DNA of 64,000 nucleotides, from contig JABABQ010000072.1 in assembly GCA_014238155.1 (NCBI GenBank), positions 1 to 64,000 of the forward strand, given 5' to 3'. This document shows, piece after piece, positions 16,489-26,313 of the stretch. Every line of letters starts with the position of its first letter. Position 1 is the stretch's first letter. Position numbers and translations under genes: made by a program. A model generated the notes under the pieces. It did not search any database and was not told where the DNA came from. It saw only the letters and a list, made by a program, of their open reading frames with translations. The stretch is from Rhizobiaceae bacterium (GTDB taxonomy: Bacteria > Pseudomonadota > Alphaproteobacteria > Rhizobiales > Rhizobiaceae).

Positions 16489-17844
16489 ATGAGCACGCTT
16501 GTTGGAGTATCACGCACAGATCAAATGCGGGCACTGGGGCTAAGCACATTTGCCTTTACGGTCTGTTTTGCAGTCTGGACAATTTTTTCAATCATCGGCG
16601 TCAAGATCAAAGGCGAGCTTGGATTGAACGACACACAGTTTGGCCTGCTGGTGGCAACACCGGTCCTGACGGGATCAATAAGCCGCATCTTTTTGGGTGT
16701 GTGGACCGAACAGTTTGGCGGCAGGATCATGTTTCCGCTGCAAATGCTTGTAACCGCTATTGCTGTCTGGCTGCTTACCTCCGTTCAAACCTATGAAATT
16801 TTTCTGGTCGCCGCCCTCGGCCTCGGGCTCGCTGGTGGCTCTTTCATCATCGGTGTTGCCTATGTCTCGCAGTGGTATGAAAAAGAACGTCAGGGAACCG
16901 CACTTGGAATATTTGGTGCCGGCAATGTTGGTGCAGCGGTCACCAACTTTGCCGCCCCCTTCCTGGTCATTGCCATGGGATGGGAAGATACTGCACGCGT
17001 CTATGCAATCGTATTGGCTATCACAGCCGTAGTCTTTTATCTGTTGTCCAAGGACGACCCGGCGTTCGCGGCGCGCAAGCGCACTGGCGACAAGCCAGTA
17101 TCAACTGCCCAGCAGCTGGAGCCGCTGAAAGATATTCAGGTGTGGCGGTTCGCAACCTACTATTTCTTCGTCTTTGGAGCATTTGTAGCGCTCGCATCGT
17201 TCCTGCCACGCTATTATGTGGGTGCCTATGGGCTGGAACTGACGACAGCCGGGGTGTTTGCAGGCCTCTACTCTCTGCCGGGTTCTGTTTTTCGGGCACT
17301 GGGTGGCTGGATGTCAGACAAATGGGGCGCCCGTGCCGTCATGTATTTCACATTCATCGTGTCGCTCGTTTGCCTGTTCATCATGAGCTATCCGGAAACC
17401 TCCTACAGCGTGGTCGGGATTAATGGCACTATTACCTTTAACTTTGGTCTCAGCGTCGGCTTCTTCGTAGCTATGACCGTGATCCTTGGCTTTGTCATGA
17501 GCCTCGGTAAAGCCGCGGTCTATAAACATATTCCGGTTTATTATCCGCATCACGTGGGTTCGGTTGGAGGCCTGGTCGGCATGATCGGCGGGCTTGGCGG
17601 TTTCTTCCTGCCTATTGCTTTTGGCATTCTGCTTGACCTCACCGGCGTCTGGACTGCTCCCTACATGCTCTTGTTTGTTCTCGTGGCGGTTTCCACGATC
17701 TGGATGCATGTCGCTATTCGCAGAATGGAAAGAGTACGCCACCCTGCACTGGGCGAGGAAAAATACCTTTCCGATTTGCCGGAGAAACCACTGGCTAAAC
17801 CAGGTACTGCCCCGAAGGCCGTAACCGCCTCTCAGACAAGCTAG
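16489..17844 (+). CDS. narK: Nitrate/nitrite MFS transporter, NarK1 type
   Basis: A 451-residue major facilitator with 12 predicted membrane helices. NarK/NRT family features are visible: a conserved Arg in helix 2 (TGSISRIFLGVWTEQFGGR), the nitrate signature GAGNVGAAVTN in helix 5, and a second glycine-rich signature (GGLVGMIGGLGGFFLPI) in helix 11. NarK1 types act as nitrate/proton symporters that start nitrate respiration. It is the first gene of the nar operon; narK2 follows after the stop. In Paracoccus the two are fused into one protein; here they are separate. Fnr-type boxes lie upstream. Confidence 0.92.
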   Translation: MSTLVGVSRTDQMRALGLSTFAFTVCFAVWTIFSIIGVKIKGELGLNDTQFGLLVATPVLTGSISRIFLGVWTEQFGGRIMFPLQMLVTAIAVWLLTSVQTYEIFLVAALGLGLAGGSFIIGVAYVSQWYEKERQGTALGIFGAGNVGAAVTNFAAPFLVIAMGWEDTARVYAIVLAITAVVFYLLSKDDPAFAARKRTGDKPVSTAQQLEPLKDIQVWRFATYYFFVFGAFVALASFLPRYYVGAYGLELTTAGVFAGLYSLPGSVFRALGGWMSDKWGARAVMYFTFIVSLVCLFIMSYPETSYSVVGINGTITFNFGLSVGFFVAMTVILGFVMSLGKAAVYKHIPVYYPHHVGSVGGLVGMIGGLGGFFLPIAFGILLDLTGVWTAPYMLLFVLVAVSTIWMHVAIRRMERVRHPALGEEKYLSDLPEKPLAKPGTAPKAVTASQTS

Positions 17845-17910
17845 TTCAAACACTTGGATTCGGGCGGTTCGGGCCGCCCCTTTCCTGCAAATTCAACGAA
17901 GGAGAGCACT

Positions 17911-19518
17911 GTGGGACAAGACCTCAGAAACTGGAACCCGGAAGATGGGAGCTTCTGGCGCGAAAGGGGAAAGAGCATTGCCAATCGCAATCTCTGGATA
18001 TCAATTCCCAGCCTGTTGTGCGGATTTGCAGTCTGGCTTTACTGGGGCATTATCACTGTGCAGATGCTCAATCTGGGATTTGCATTTGAGAAATCAGAGC
18101 TGTTCACTCTGGCGGCAATCGCGGGCCTGACTGGCGCAACGCTGAGAATTCCAAGCACATTCTTCATTCGCATAGCTGGTGGCCGTTATACCATATTTTT
18201 CACTACTGCACTGTTGATGATCCCTGCCATTGGCGCCGGTGTGGCCTTGCAGGACCCTGACACGCCGCTGTGGCAGTTCCAGATCCTCGCTTTCCTGTCC
18301 GGCATTGGCGGCGGAAATTTTGCCTCATCCATGTCGAATATTTCCTTCTTCTTTCCAAAAAAGATGCAGGGTTACTCGCTGGGCATGAACGCCGGACTTG
18401 GTAATTTCGGTGTGACCACGATGCAAATTCTCGTGCCACTCGCCATGACCATGGGTATTTTTGGAGGTGCATCACGCACCTTGCAAAATGCCAGTGGGAC
18501 TTTGATCGGAAAAATTCCCGCTGGTACCGAAACTTTTATTCACAACGCTGGCTATATCTGGCTTGTTTTTCTAATTCCGCTGGCTGTTGCCGGTTGGTTC
18601 GGCATGAACAATATTCGCGACGAGCATGTCTCGCCCAATGTTGGCAACCCGGTCAGTGCATTCGCAATCATCACATTCATGTTGATTATCGGCTTTTTCA
18701 CCGCTGCCTGCGGACTGTGGTTGATGCTCCCCGCCGGTGTCGGCGGTTCGGGTTTCGATGTCAGCAAATGGATTGTCCTCCCGCTGGTCATTGCAGCAAC
18801 CGTTTTACTGCTCAAGCTGATCCCGGGCCAGGTCGGCCAGAGCCTGACCCGCCAATACCAGATTTTTGGAAACAAGCACACGTGGGCCATGACCATCATC
18901 TACACGATGACCTTTGGTTCCTTCATCGGATATTCCGCAGCCTTTGCTTTAGCCATTAAGGTAATATTCGGTTTCCAACATATTCTGGTTGAAGGGGTCA
19001 TGACCCATAATACCGTCAACACCAATGGTCCGAGCGCTTTGACCTACGCCTGGATGGGGCCGTTCATCGGTGCGCTTATCCGCCCGGTTGGCGGCATGAT
19101 CTCCGACAAGCTCGGTGGTGCAAAGGTGACGCAGATCGTTTCGGTCGTCATGGTGATAAGTGCATTGGGCGTCGCCTACTACATGCAACAGGCCTATGCT
19201 TCTGCAACACCGGAAGACCATTTCATTCCCTTCCTGCTGTTGTTCCTGGTACTGTTTACAGCCACCGGTATCGGAAACGGTTCAACCTTTCGCACCATTG
19301 CAGTCGTTTTTGACAGGGAACAAGCCGGCCCTGTTCTCGGCTGGACCTCCGCAGTGGCGGCCTATGGCGCATTCATCATTCCAAAAGTTCTGGGCGAGCA
19401 AATCAAACTCGCAACGCCGGAAATCGCACTCTACGGCTTTGCCGCATTCTACGTGCTCTGCATCATCATCAACTGGTGGTTCTACCTGCGGCCCAACGCT
19501 TACGTCAAAAATCCGTAA
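17911..19518 (+). CDS. narK2: Nitrate/nitrite antiporter, NarK2 type
   Basis: A 535-residue MFS transporter with 12 or more helices, longer than NarK1 because of an extended loop (residues ~180-215). Its N-terminus, NWNPEDGSFWRERGKSIANRNLWIS, is the typical NarK2 opening, and the two nitrate signatures appear as GIGGGNFASSMSN and a C-terminal glycine-rich stretch (ATGIGNGSTFRTI). NarK2 types exchange external nitrate for internal nitrite. The start is taken at GTG 17911, which has GAAGGAG 6 bases upstream; an in-frame ATG at 17854 lacks such a site. NarG follows after 62 bases. Confidence 0.92.
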   Translation: MGQDLRNWNPEDGSFWRERGKSIANRNLWISIPSLLCGFAVWLYWGIITVQMLNLGFAFEKSELFTLAAIAGLTGATLRIPSTFFIRIAGGRYTIFFTTALLMIPAIGAGVALQDPDTPLWQFQILAFLSGIGGGNFASSMSNISFFFPKKMQGYSLGMNAGLGNFGVTTMQILVPLAMTMGIFGGASRTLQNASGTLIGKIPAGTETFIHNAGYIWLVFLIPLAVAGWFGMNNIRDEHVSPNVGNPVSAFAIITFMLIIGFFTAACGLWLMLPAGVGGSGFDVSKWIVLPLVIAATVLLLKLIPGQVGQSLTRQYQIFGNKHTWAMTIIYTMTFGSFIGYSAAFALAIKVIFGFQHILVEGVMTHNTVNTNGPSALTYAWMGPFIGALIRPVGGMISDKLGGAKVTQIVSVVMVISALGVAYYMQQAYASATPEDHFIPFLLLFLVLFTATGIGNGSTFRTIAVVFDREQAGPVLGWTSAVAAYGAFIIPKVLGEQIKLATPEIALYGFAAFYVLCIIINWWFYLRPNAYVKNP

Positions 19519-19580
19519 GCACATTGCCAATTCATTGTCGGGCGTACAGTCCGCCGAACGAAACTTGAGAGGAACTAGAT

Positions 19581-22500
19581 ATGAGCCATCTGCTGGACCG
19601 CCTGAACTTCCTGGCCAAAAAATCCGTCGGCACATTTTCCGATGGTCATGGAGTGACAACCAACGAAAGCCGTTCCTGGGAAGACAGTTATCGCAAACGC
19701 TGGCAGCACGACAAGATCGTGCGGTCAACCCATGGTGCCAACTGCACCGGATCCTGCTCCTGGAAAATCTACGTCAAAGGCGGCATCGTCACCTGGGAGA
19801 CCCAGCAGACAGACTATCCGCGCACCCGGCCGGACCTTCCCAATCATGAACCACGCGGATGCTCGCGCGGCGCCAGCTACAGCTGGTACATGTATTCGGC
19901 CAACCGGGTAAAATATCCCCTCATCCGGTCTCGCCTGCTGAAGCTGTGGCGCAAAGAACGGGTGCTCAAGACACCTGTCGGCGCCTGGGCCGCCATCCAG
20001 GAAGACAAGGCCAAGCGCCGCGATTACACCAAGATGCGTGGCCTTGGTGGTTTTGTACGCGCCACCTGGGAAGAATCAAACGAAATCATTGCCGCCGCCA
20101 ATGCGTATACGGCAAAGAAATGGGGACCCGACCGGGTTATTGGCTTCTCTCCGATTCCGGCCATGTCGATGGTTTCCTATGCTGCAGGTTCCCGCTATCT
20201 GTCTCTTCTGGGCGGGACCTGCATGTCATTCTATGACTGGTATTGCGATCTGCCACCAGCCTCACCCATGACCTGGGGCGAGCAGACCGATGTTCCAGAA
20301 TCCGCCGACTGGTACAATTCCGGTTTTATCATGTTGTGGGGTTCCAATGTGCCTCAGACCCGCACGCCCGATGCACACTTCTATACAGAAGCGCGCTACA
20401 AAGGAGCCAAGTCGGTTGTCGTATCACCAGACTATTCGGAAGCTGCAAAATTTTCAGACATGTGGCTGCATCCGAAACAGGGTACGGACGCCGCTCTGGC
20501 CATGGCGCTGGGTCATGTCATTCTCCGCGAATTCCATCTTGACCGGCAGGCTGCCTATTTCGAGGATTATTGTCGACGCTACACCGACATGCCAATGTTG
20601 GTGCGGTTGGTTGAAAAAGACGGTCAGTTCATTCCGGAACGCCAGTTGCGCGCATCGGATTTTCCCCGCGCTCTGGGTGAAACAAATAACACCGAATGGA
20701 AAACAGTTGCCGTCGATCGCAAGACAAAGAAAATCGTCGTGCCGCAAGGATCCGTGGGCTTCCGCTGGGGCGAAGAGGGCAAATGGAACCTGGAACCGAA
20801 AGACGCAAAGGGTAATGACGTAGAGCTCGAAATGAGCCTAATCGTGGACGAAGACCATGATGATATCCTTTCCGTTGCCTTCCCTTATTTCGGCAACCGC
20901 GAACACGACCATTTCAAAGGCACAGATCACGAAAGCGTTCTTGAGCGCCGCGTTCCCGCCAAAAAAGTAAAACTGAAGGAAGGTGAAGCCTGGGTGGCCT
21001 CGGTCTTTGATCTGTTTGTTGCAAATTATGGACTGGATCGCGGTCTCGGCGATAAGAACTGCGCCAAATCGTATGATGAAAACCTGCCCTACACACCAGC
21101 ATGGGCAGAGCAGATCACCGGAGTACCCAAGGACCAGATCATCACCGTTGCCCGGGAATTCGGTCTCAATGCCGAAAAAACCAATGGTCGCTCCATGGTT
21201 ATTCTCGGCGCCGGTCTCAATCACTGGTACCACATGGATATGAACTACCGTGGGATTATCAATCTCCTGGTTATGTGTGGTTGTGTGGGCCAGTCCGGAG
21301 GTGGGTGGAGCCACTATGTCGGGCAGGAAAAACTGCGTCCGCAGACCGGTTGGCTGCCTCTGGCCTTTGCTCTGGACTGGAACCGCCCGCCTCGGCAAAT
21401 GAACTCCACCTCATTTTTCTATGCTCACACCGATCAATGGCGTTATGAAACACTCGATGTTGACGAAATCCTGTCCCCGACGGCTCCGGAAGGGCCCTGG
21501 GACGGATCGCTGATCGATTATAATATTCGGGCCGAACGCATGGGCTGGCTGCCTTCTGCACCACAGCTGAAAACCAATCCGCTGGAAGTTGCAAAAGCGG
21601 CGGCGAAATCCAAGAAAGAACCAAAGGACTTTATCGCCGACCAGTTGAAATCGGGCAAGCTTCAAATGTCTTGCGAAGACCCGGACCATGAGGCCAACTG
21701 GCCGCGCAACATGTTTGTCTGGCGGTCAAATCTTCTCGGTTCATCCGGTAAAGGGCATGAATATTTCCTCAAACACCTGCTGGGGACCAACCACGGCGTA
21801 TTGGGCAAGGATCTGGGTGATGAAGGACGCCAGAAATCCCATGAAGCCGTCTGGCACGATGAAGCACCGGAAGGAAAACTCGACCTTCTGGTAACGCTCG
21901 ACTTCCGCATGTCCACGACCTGCGTCTATTCCGATATCGTCTTGCCGACAGCAACCTGGTATGAAAAGAACGATCTCAACACGTCCGACATGCACCCCTT
22001 TATCCATCCGTTGACGGCTGCAGCCGATCCGGCCTGGGAGTCACGCTCTGACTGGGATATATTCAAAGGCATCGCCGAGAAATTCTCTGAAGTTGCTCCG
22101 GAAGTCCTCGGCGTTGAAAAAGACGTGGTACTGGTGCCCATCCTCCACGATACCCCCAACGAAATGGCGCAACCATTTGACGTCGACGATTGGAAAACCA
22201 GCAAGTCGAAGCCACTGCCCGGCGTGACCATGCCGAACGTGGCTGTGGTCGAGCGGGATTATCCCAATCTCTACAAACGGTTTACCGCTCTTGGCCCGCT
22301 CCTGGACAAGCTCGGCAATGGCGGCAAGGGCATCTCCTGGAACACCGATCATGAAGTCGAACTGCTGGCCAAACTCAACGGTGTGGTCACCGATGAAGGG
22401 CCAACGCAAGGTCGGCCAAAAATCGAATCCGACATTGATGCAACCGAAGTGATCCTGTCTCTGGCTCCGGAAACCAACGGAGAGGTTGCTGTCAAAGCCT

Positions 22501-23330
22501 GGAAGGCCCTGTCCAAGAAGACCGGCCGCGACCACACCCATCTGGCACTGCCCAAGGAAGATGAAAAAATTCGCTTTCGCGACGTTGTTGCCCAACCGCG
22601 CAAGATCATCTCTTCCCCAACATGGTCGGGACTTGAATCAGAAAAGGTCTGTTACAATGCAGGATACACCAACGTCCATGAACTGATCCCCTGGCGCACC
22701 ATTACCGGTCGGCAACAACTTTACCAGGATCACCTATGGATGCGAGCGTTCGGGGAGGCGTTTTGTGTGTATCGACCACCCATTGATACCAAATCAATCA
22801 ATCCTGTTATCGCCGAAAAGGACGATGGCAGCCCTCAGGTAGTCCTCAATTTTATCACCCCCCACCAGAAATGGGGCATTCACTCGACCTATTCCGACAA
22901 CCTCATGATGCTGACACTGAACCGGGGCGGGCCTGTTGTATGGATTTCTGAAATTGACGCAGCCAAGGCTGAACTGACGGACAATGACTGGGTTGAAGTC
23001 TATAATGTCAACGGTGCCATATCGGCTCGCGTTGTCGTTTCCCAACGCTTGAAAGAGGGAACGATCTACATGTATCACGCTCAAGAAAAGATCGTGAATA
23101 CACCTGGATCGCAAGTCACGGGGCAACGCGGTGGAATTCACAATTCAGTCACGCGAGCCATTACCAAACCTACCCACATGATTGGCGGCTACGTCCAGCA
23201 GTCCTACGGTTTCAACTATTACGGAACCGTAGGATCCAATCGTGATGAATTCGTCATCGTCCGCAAGATGAGCAAAGTCGACTGGATGGAAGGGCCCTAT
23301 CAGGGCGACAAACTGGAGGCAGCAGAATGA
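19581..23330 (+). CDS. narG: Respiratory nitrate reductase alpha subunit NarG
   Basis: A 1249-residue Mo-bis-MGD catalytic subunit, matching the usual family length (about 1250). It reduces nitrate to nitrite on the cytoplasmic face. The FS0 4Fe-4S ligands are in place: His51, Cys55, Cys59 and Cys94 (STHGANCTGSCSW, PRGCSRGAS). The molybdenum-binding Asp is in GEQTDVPESADWYNS, and WGSNVPQTRTPDAHF follows. No Tat signal is present beyond the vestigial N-terminus normal in NarG. It overlaps narH by 4 bases. Molybdenum cofactor genes are not in the window. Confidence 0.98.
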   Translation: MSHLLDRLNFLAKKSVGTFSDGHGVTTNESRSWEDSYRKRWQHDKIVRSTHGANCTGSCSWKIYVKGGIVTWETQQTDYPRTRPDLPNHEPRGCSRGASYSWYMYSANRVKYPLIRSRLLKLWRKERVLKTPVGAWAAIQEDKAKRRDYTKMRGLGGFVRATWEESNEIIAAANAYTAKKWGPDRVIGFSPIPAMSMVSYAAGSRYLSLLGGTCMSFYDWYCDLPPASPMTWGEQTDVPESADWYNSGFIMLWGSNVPQTRTPDAHFYTEARYKGAKSVVVSPDYSEAAKFSDMWLHPKQGTDAALAMALGHVILREFHLDRQAAYFEDYCRRYTDMPMLVRLVEKDGQFIPERQLRASDFPRALGETNNTEWKTVAVDRKTKKIVVPQGSVGFRWGEEGKWNLEPKDAKGNDVELEMSLIVDEDHDDILSVAFPYFGNREHDHFKGTDHESVLERRVPAKKVKLKEGEAWVASVFDLFVANYGLDRGLGDKNCAKSYDENLPYTPAWAEQITGVPKDQIITVAREFGLNAEKTNGRSMVILGAGLNHWYHMDMNYRGIINLLVMCGCVGQSGGGWSHYVGQEKLRPQTGWLPLAFALDWNRPPRQMNSTSFFYAHTDQWRYETLDVDEILSPTAPEGPWDGSLIDYNIRAERMGWLPSAPQLKTNPLEVAKAAAKSKKEPKDFIADQLKSGKLQMSCEDPDHEANWPRNMFVWRSNLLGSSGKGHEYFLKHLLGTNHGVLGKDLGDEGRQKSHEAVWHDEAPEGKLDLLVTLDFRMSTTCVYSDIVLPTATWYEKNDLNTSDMHPFIHPLTAAADPAWESRSDWDIFKGIAEKFSEVAPEVLGVEKDVVLVPILHDTPNEMAQPFDVDDWKTSKSKPLPGVTMPNVAVVERDYPNLYKRFTALGPLLDKLGNGGKGISWNTDHEVELLAKLNGVVTDEGPTQGRPKIESDIDATEVILSLAPETNGEVAVKAWKALSKKTGRDHTHLALPKEDEKIRFRDVVAQPRKIISSPTWSGLESEKVCYNAGYTNVHELIPWRTITGRQQLYQDHLWMRAFGEAFCVYRPPIDTKSINPVIAEKDDGSPQVVLNFITPHQKWGIHSTYSDNLMMLTLNRGGPVVWISEIDAAKAELTDNDWVEVYNVNGAISARVVVSQRLKEGTIYMYHAQEKIVNTPGSQVTGQRGGIHNSVTRAITKPTHMIGGYVQQSYGFNYYGTVGSNRDEFVIVRKMSKVDWMEGPYQGDKLEAAE

Positions 23331-24865
23331 AGATACGCGCGCAAATTGGCATGGTGCTCAATCTCGACAAATGCATTGGGTGCCACACGTGTTCAGTAAC
23401 TTGCAAAAACGTCTGGACGAATCGCCAGGGGGTCGAATACGCTTGGTTCAACAATGTCGAGACAAAGCCCGGCGTCGGTTATCCCAAAGAATGGGAGAAT
23501 CAGAAAAAGTGGAACGGTGGCTGGGTTCGCAAGCCAAATGGCAAAGTGGAACCCAAAATGGGTGCCAAATGGCGCATCCTTGCCAAGATATTTGCCAATC
23601 CGGACCTGCCGGAGATCGACGACTACTATGAGCCCTTTGACTTCGACTATGGTCACCTGCAAACGGCCAAAGAGAGTCAAACCACGCCAACTGCACGACC
23701 CCGATCACAGATTACCGGCGAGCGAATGGAAAAGATCGAGTGGGGACCAAACTGGGAAGAGATTCTCGGCGGAGAATTCTCCAAGCGTTCCGCTGACTAC
23801 AATTTCGACGGTATTGAAAAGGAGATTTACGGCGAGTTCGAAAACACCTTCATGATGTATCTGCCACGGTTGTGCGAACACTGTCTTAATCCGACTTGTG
23901 TTGCGGCCTGTCCTTCCGGTGCAATCTACAAGCGTGAGGATGACGGCATCGTCCTGATCGACCAGGAAAAGTGCCGTGGTTGGCGCATGTGTGTATCCGG
24001 ATGCCCCTACAAGAAAATCTACTACAACTGGTCTTCCGGAAAATCCGAGAAGTGCATTTTCTGCTACCCGCGCATCGAAGCCGGCCATCCCACTGTTTGT
24101 TCGGAGACCTGCGTCGGTCGCATTCGATATCTCGGTGTTGTGCTTTATGACGCTGACCGTATCGAGGAAATGGCCTCGACCCCTGACGAGCAGGATCTCT
24201 ACGAAAAGCAGTTGGAAATCTTCCTTGATCCCAGCGATCCCAAGGTCATTGAACAGGCACGCAAAGACGGCATACCCGAAGCATGGCTCGAGTCAGCCCG
24301 GAGTTCGCCGGTCTACAAGATGGCCATGGACTGGAAGATCGCTTTCCCGCTGCATCCCGAATATCGCACTCTTCCAATGGTCTGGTATGTCCCACCTCTG
24401 TCGCCACTCCAGTCAGCGGCTGAAGCCGGAAAAATCGGTATGGATGGCGACATGCCGGACGTGCGCTCCCTGCGCATCCCGGTTCGCTATCTCTCCAATC
24501 TGCTGACGGCGGGTAAGGATGAGCCGGTAATCTCTGCACTTGAACGCATGTTAGCAATGCGCGCCTACATGCGGTCCAAATCGGTCGACGGAGTGATTAA
24601 TGAGTCGATTGCCGAAAAAGTCGGTATGACCGGCCAGCAGATCGAGGACATGTATCACATCATGGCAATCGCCAACTACGAGGATCGGTTTGTCATTCCA
24701 ACCAGCCATCGTGAAATAAGCGAAGACGCCTACGACGTACGAGGCTCCTGCGGTTTCTCGTTTGGCAACGGATGTTCAGGCGGCTCTTCAGAAACCGACT
24801 TGTTTGGTGCCAAACGGGCCAAGACCGTCCAGACACCAACTGATCTTTTCAAGGAGATAAGCTGA
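23327..24865 (+). CDS. narH: Respiratory nitrate reductase beta subunit NarH
   Basis: A 512-residue electron-transfer subunit with four Fe-S clusters. Cysteine groups are CIGCHTCSVTCK near the N-terminus, CEHCLNPTCVAACPSGA, CRGWRMCVSGCPYKK and CIFCYPRIEAGHPTVCSETC. The Trp in CRGWRMC replaces one cysteine, the hallmark of the 3Fe-4S cluster of NarH. It passes electrons from NarI haem b to NarG. It overlaps narG by 4 bases and narJ by one base. Confidence 0.98.
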   Translation: MKIRAQIGMVLNLDKCIGCHTCSVTCKNVWTNRQGVEYAWFNNVETKPGVGYPKEWENQKKWNGGWVRKPNGKVEPKMGAKWRILAKIFANPDLPEIDDYYEPFDFDYGHLQTAKESQTTPTARPRSQITGERMEKIEWGPNWEEILGGEFSKRSADYNFDGIEKEIYGEFENTFMMYLPRLCEHCLNPTCVAACPSGAIYKREDDGIVLIDQEKCRGWRMCVSGCPYKKIYYNWSSGKSEKCIFCYPRIEAGHPTVCSETCVGRIRYLGVVLYDADRIEEMASTPDEQDLYEKQLEIFLDPSDPKVIEQARKDGIPEAWLESARSSPVYKMAMDWKIAFPLHPEYRTLPMVWYVPPLSPLQSAAEAGKIGMDGDMPDVRSLRIPVRYLSNLLTAGKDEPVISALERMLAMRAYMRSKSVDGVINESIAEKVGMTGQQIEDMYHIMAIANYEDRFVIPTSHREISEDAYDVRGSCGFSFGNGCSGGSSETDLFGAKRAKTVQTPTDLFKEIS

Positions 24866-25584
24866 TGAACCGCGTTTTGAAAATTACGTCTCTGTTGCTG
24901 TCCTATCCGACAAAAGAGCTTCAAGACGAAATGCCTGAACTCGTCGCGGCTCTGATTTCCGCTGATCTTGCAAAAGTTCAAAAGCGGCGCTTGATCAAGC
25001 TGGCGGAAGATATCGCGGCTCTGGACCTCTATGATGCCCAGGAACGCTACGTATATCTGTTCGACCGAACCCGATCGCTGTCGCTTCACCTGTTCGAGCA
25101 CGTGCATGGGGAAAGTCGTGACCGCGGGCAGGCCATGGTGGACCTGAAGACGATGTACGAGGAACAGGGGCTGGAAATCGACACGCTTGAGCTGCCTGAC
25201 CACCTGCCGGTGTTCCTGGAATTCCTGTCAACTCAGCCGGCCGATGAGGCAGCTGAATTGCTGGGCCAGACAAGTCACATTTTGACGGTTCTTCGCGAGC
25301 GTTTGAAAAAACGTGATTCTATTTATTCCGGCGCCTTTCATGTGCTGGAATCCCTGGCTGCGGGAAAGGCTGAACCAAAACTGGTCGAGGAGCTCCTCGG
25401 CATGCCCGACGATGACCCCGATGACCTCGATGCCCTGGATAAGATCTGGGAAGAGGAAGCCGTCACCTTTGGCGGTAATGCCGGCGAAGGCGATTGCGGT
25501 CCTGACCGCCTGCAAAGGCAAATTCGAGCCGCAGCACGCAAGGCGCCCAACCTGCCCAAAACCGAAAACTCCAGGGAGATTTGA
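24865..25584 (+). CDS. narJ: Nitrate reductase assembly chaperone NarJ
   Basis: A 239-residue helical chaperone of the NarJ/TorD superfamily, needed for molybdenum cofactor insertion into NarG and for attachment to NarI, but not part of the final enzyme. Typical stretches are LLLSYPTKELQDEMPELVAAL at the N-terminus, YVYLFDRTRSLSLHLFEHVHGESRDRGQAM and ELPDHLPVFLEFLS. The start codon shares a base with the narH stop, and the end overlaps narI by 4 bases, the standard narGHJI arrangement. Confidence 0.97.
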   Translation: MNRVLKITSLLLSYPTKELQDEMPELVAALISADLAKVQKRRLIKLAEDIAALDLYDAQERYVYLFDRTRSLSLHLFEHVHGESRDRGQAMVDLKTMYEEQGLEIDTLELPDHLPVFLEFLSTQPADEAAELLGQTSHILTVLRERLKKRDSIYSGAFHVLESLAAGKAEPKLVEELLGMPDDDPDDLDALDKIWEEEAVTFGGNAGEGDCGPDRLQRQIRAAARKAPNLPKTENSREI

Positions 25585-26306
25585 CCATGGCCAGCTACCT
25601 CAACACACTGCTGTTTGGTATTTACCCCTACATTGCTCTGGTTGTTCTGGCCGTTGGTTCGGTGATCCGTTACGACCGCGAGCCTTATACCTGGCGATCC
25701 GGTTCAAGCCAGTTGCTGCGTCGCAAGCAATTGGTCATGGGGTCTGTCCTTTTTCATCTGGGCGTGATTGTCATTTTCTTCGGCCACCTGGTCGGTTTGC
25801 TGACTCCAATCCAGGTATTTGATGCACTGGGCATCAGTCACGGTGCTAAGCAACTTTTGGCGATCATTGCCGGAGGCGTGGCCGGTATCATGGCCATTAT
25901 CGGCGCAAGCATGTTGGTTCACCGGCGGTTGTTTGACGCCCGGGTGCGCGCTACATCAAGCCCATCCGATACTGGCATCATCATATTGTTGTGGTTGCAA
26001 CTGGCGCTGGGTCTGGCGACCATTCCTGTTTCCATGCAGCATCTGGATGGCCACGAAATGGTCAAGTTCATGAACTGGGCCCAGGGGATTTTCACATTCC
26101 GGGCGGATGCCTCCAGCTATGTCGCTGACGCGTCTCCTATATTCAAAGCCCATCTGTTTCTTGGTCTGACCATACTGTTGGTCTTCCCGTTCACCCGGCT
26201 GGTCCACATGCTCAGCGTACCAGTCCGGTATTTCTGGCGACCCGGCTACCAGGTGGTACGCACCAAAGTTCCATCAAAAACATCCTACAAAGCACCAGCG
26301 GAGTAA
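25581..26306 (+). CDS. narI: Respiratory nitrate reductase gamma subunit NarI (cytochrome b)
   Basis: A 241-residue di-haem membrane subunit with five hydrophobic segments. It oxidises quinol at the periplasmic side. Candidate haem-ligand histidines are in LFHLGVIVIFFGHLVG (helix 2) and in FKAHLFLGLTILLVFPFTRLVHM (helix 5). The N-terminus NTLLFGIYPYIALVVLAVGSVIRYDREPYTWRSGSSQLL is diagnostic of NarI. Only 7 bases separate it from the parvulin gene, so the transcript clearly continues. Confidence 0.97.
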   Translation: MTMASYLNTLLFGIYPYIALVVLAVGSVIRYDREPYTWRSGSSQLLRRKQLVMGSVLFHLGVIVIFFGHLVGLLTPIQVFDALGISHGAKQLLAIIAGGVAGIMAIIGASMLVHRRLFDARVRATSSPSDTGIIILLWLQLALGLATIPVSMQHLDGHEMVKFMNWAQGIFTFRADASSYVADASPIFKAHLFLGLTILLVFPFTRLVHMLSVPVRYFWRPGYQVVRTKVPSKTSYKAPAE

Positions 26307-26313
26307 AAAAACC

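Noticed and set aside
17314-17853. A 179-codon minus-strand frame inside narK
   Set aside because: Rich in His/Asn/Arg, as expected from reversed membrane-protein codons; no family resemblance.
20838-21398. Long minus-strand frames inside narG
   Set aside because: Mirror readings of a strongly conserved gene.
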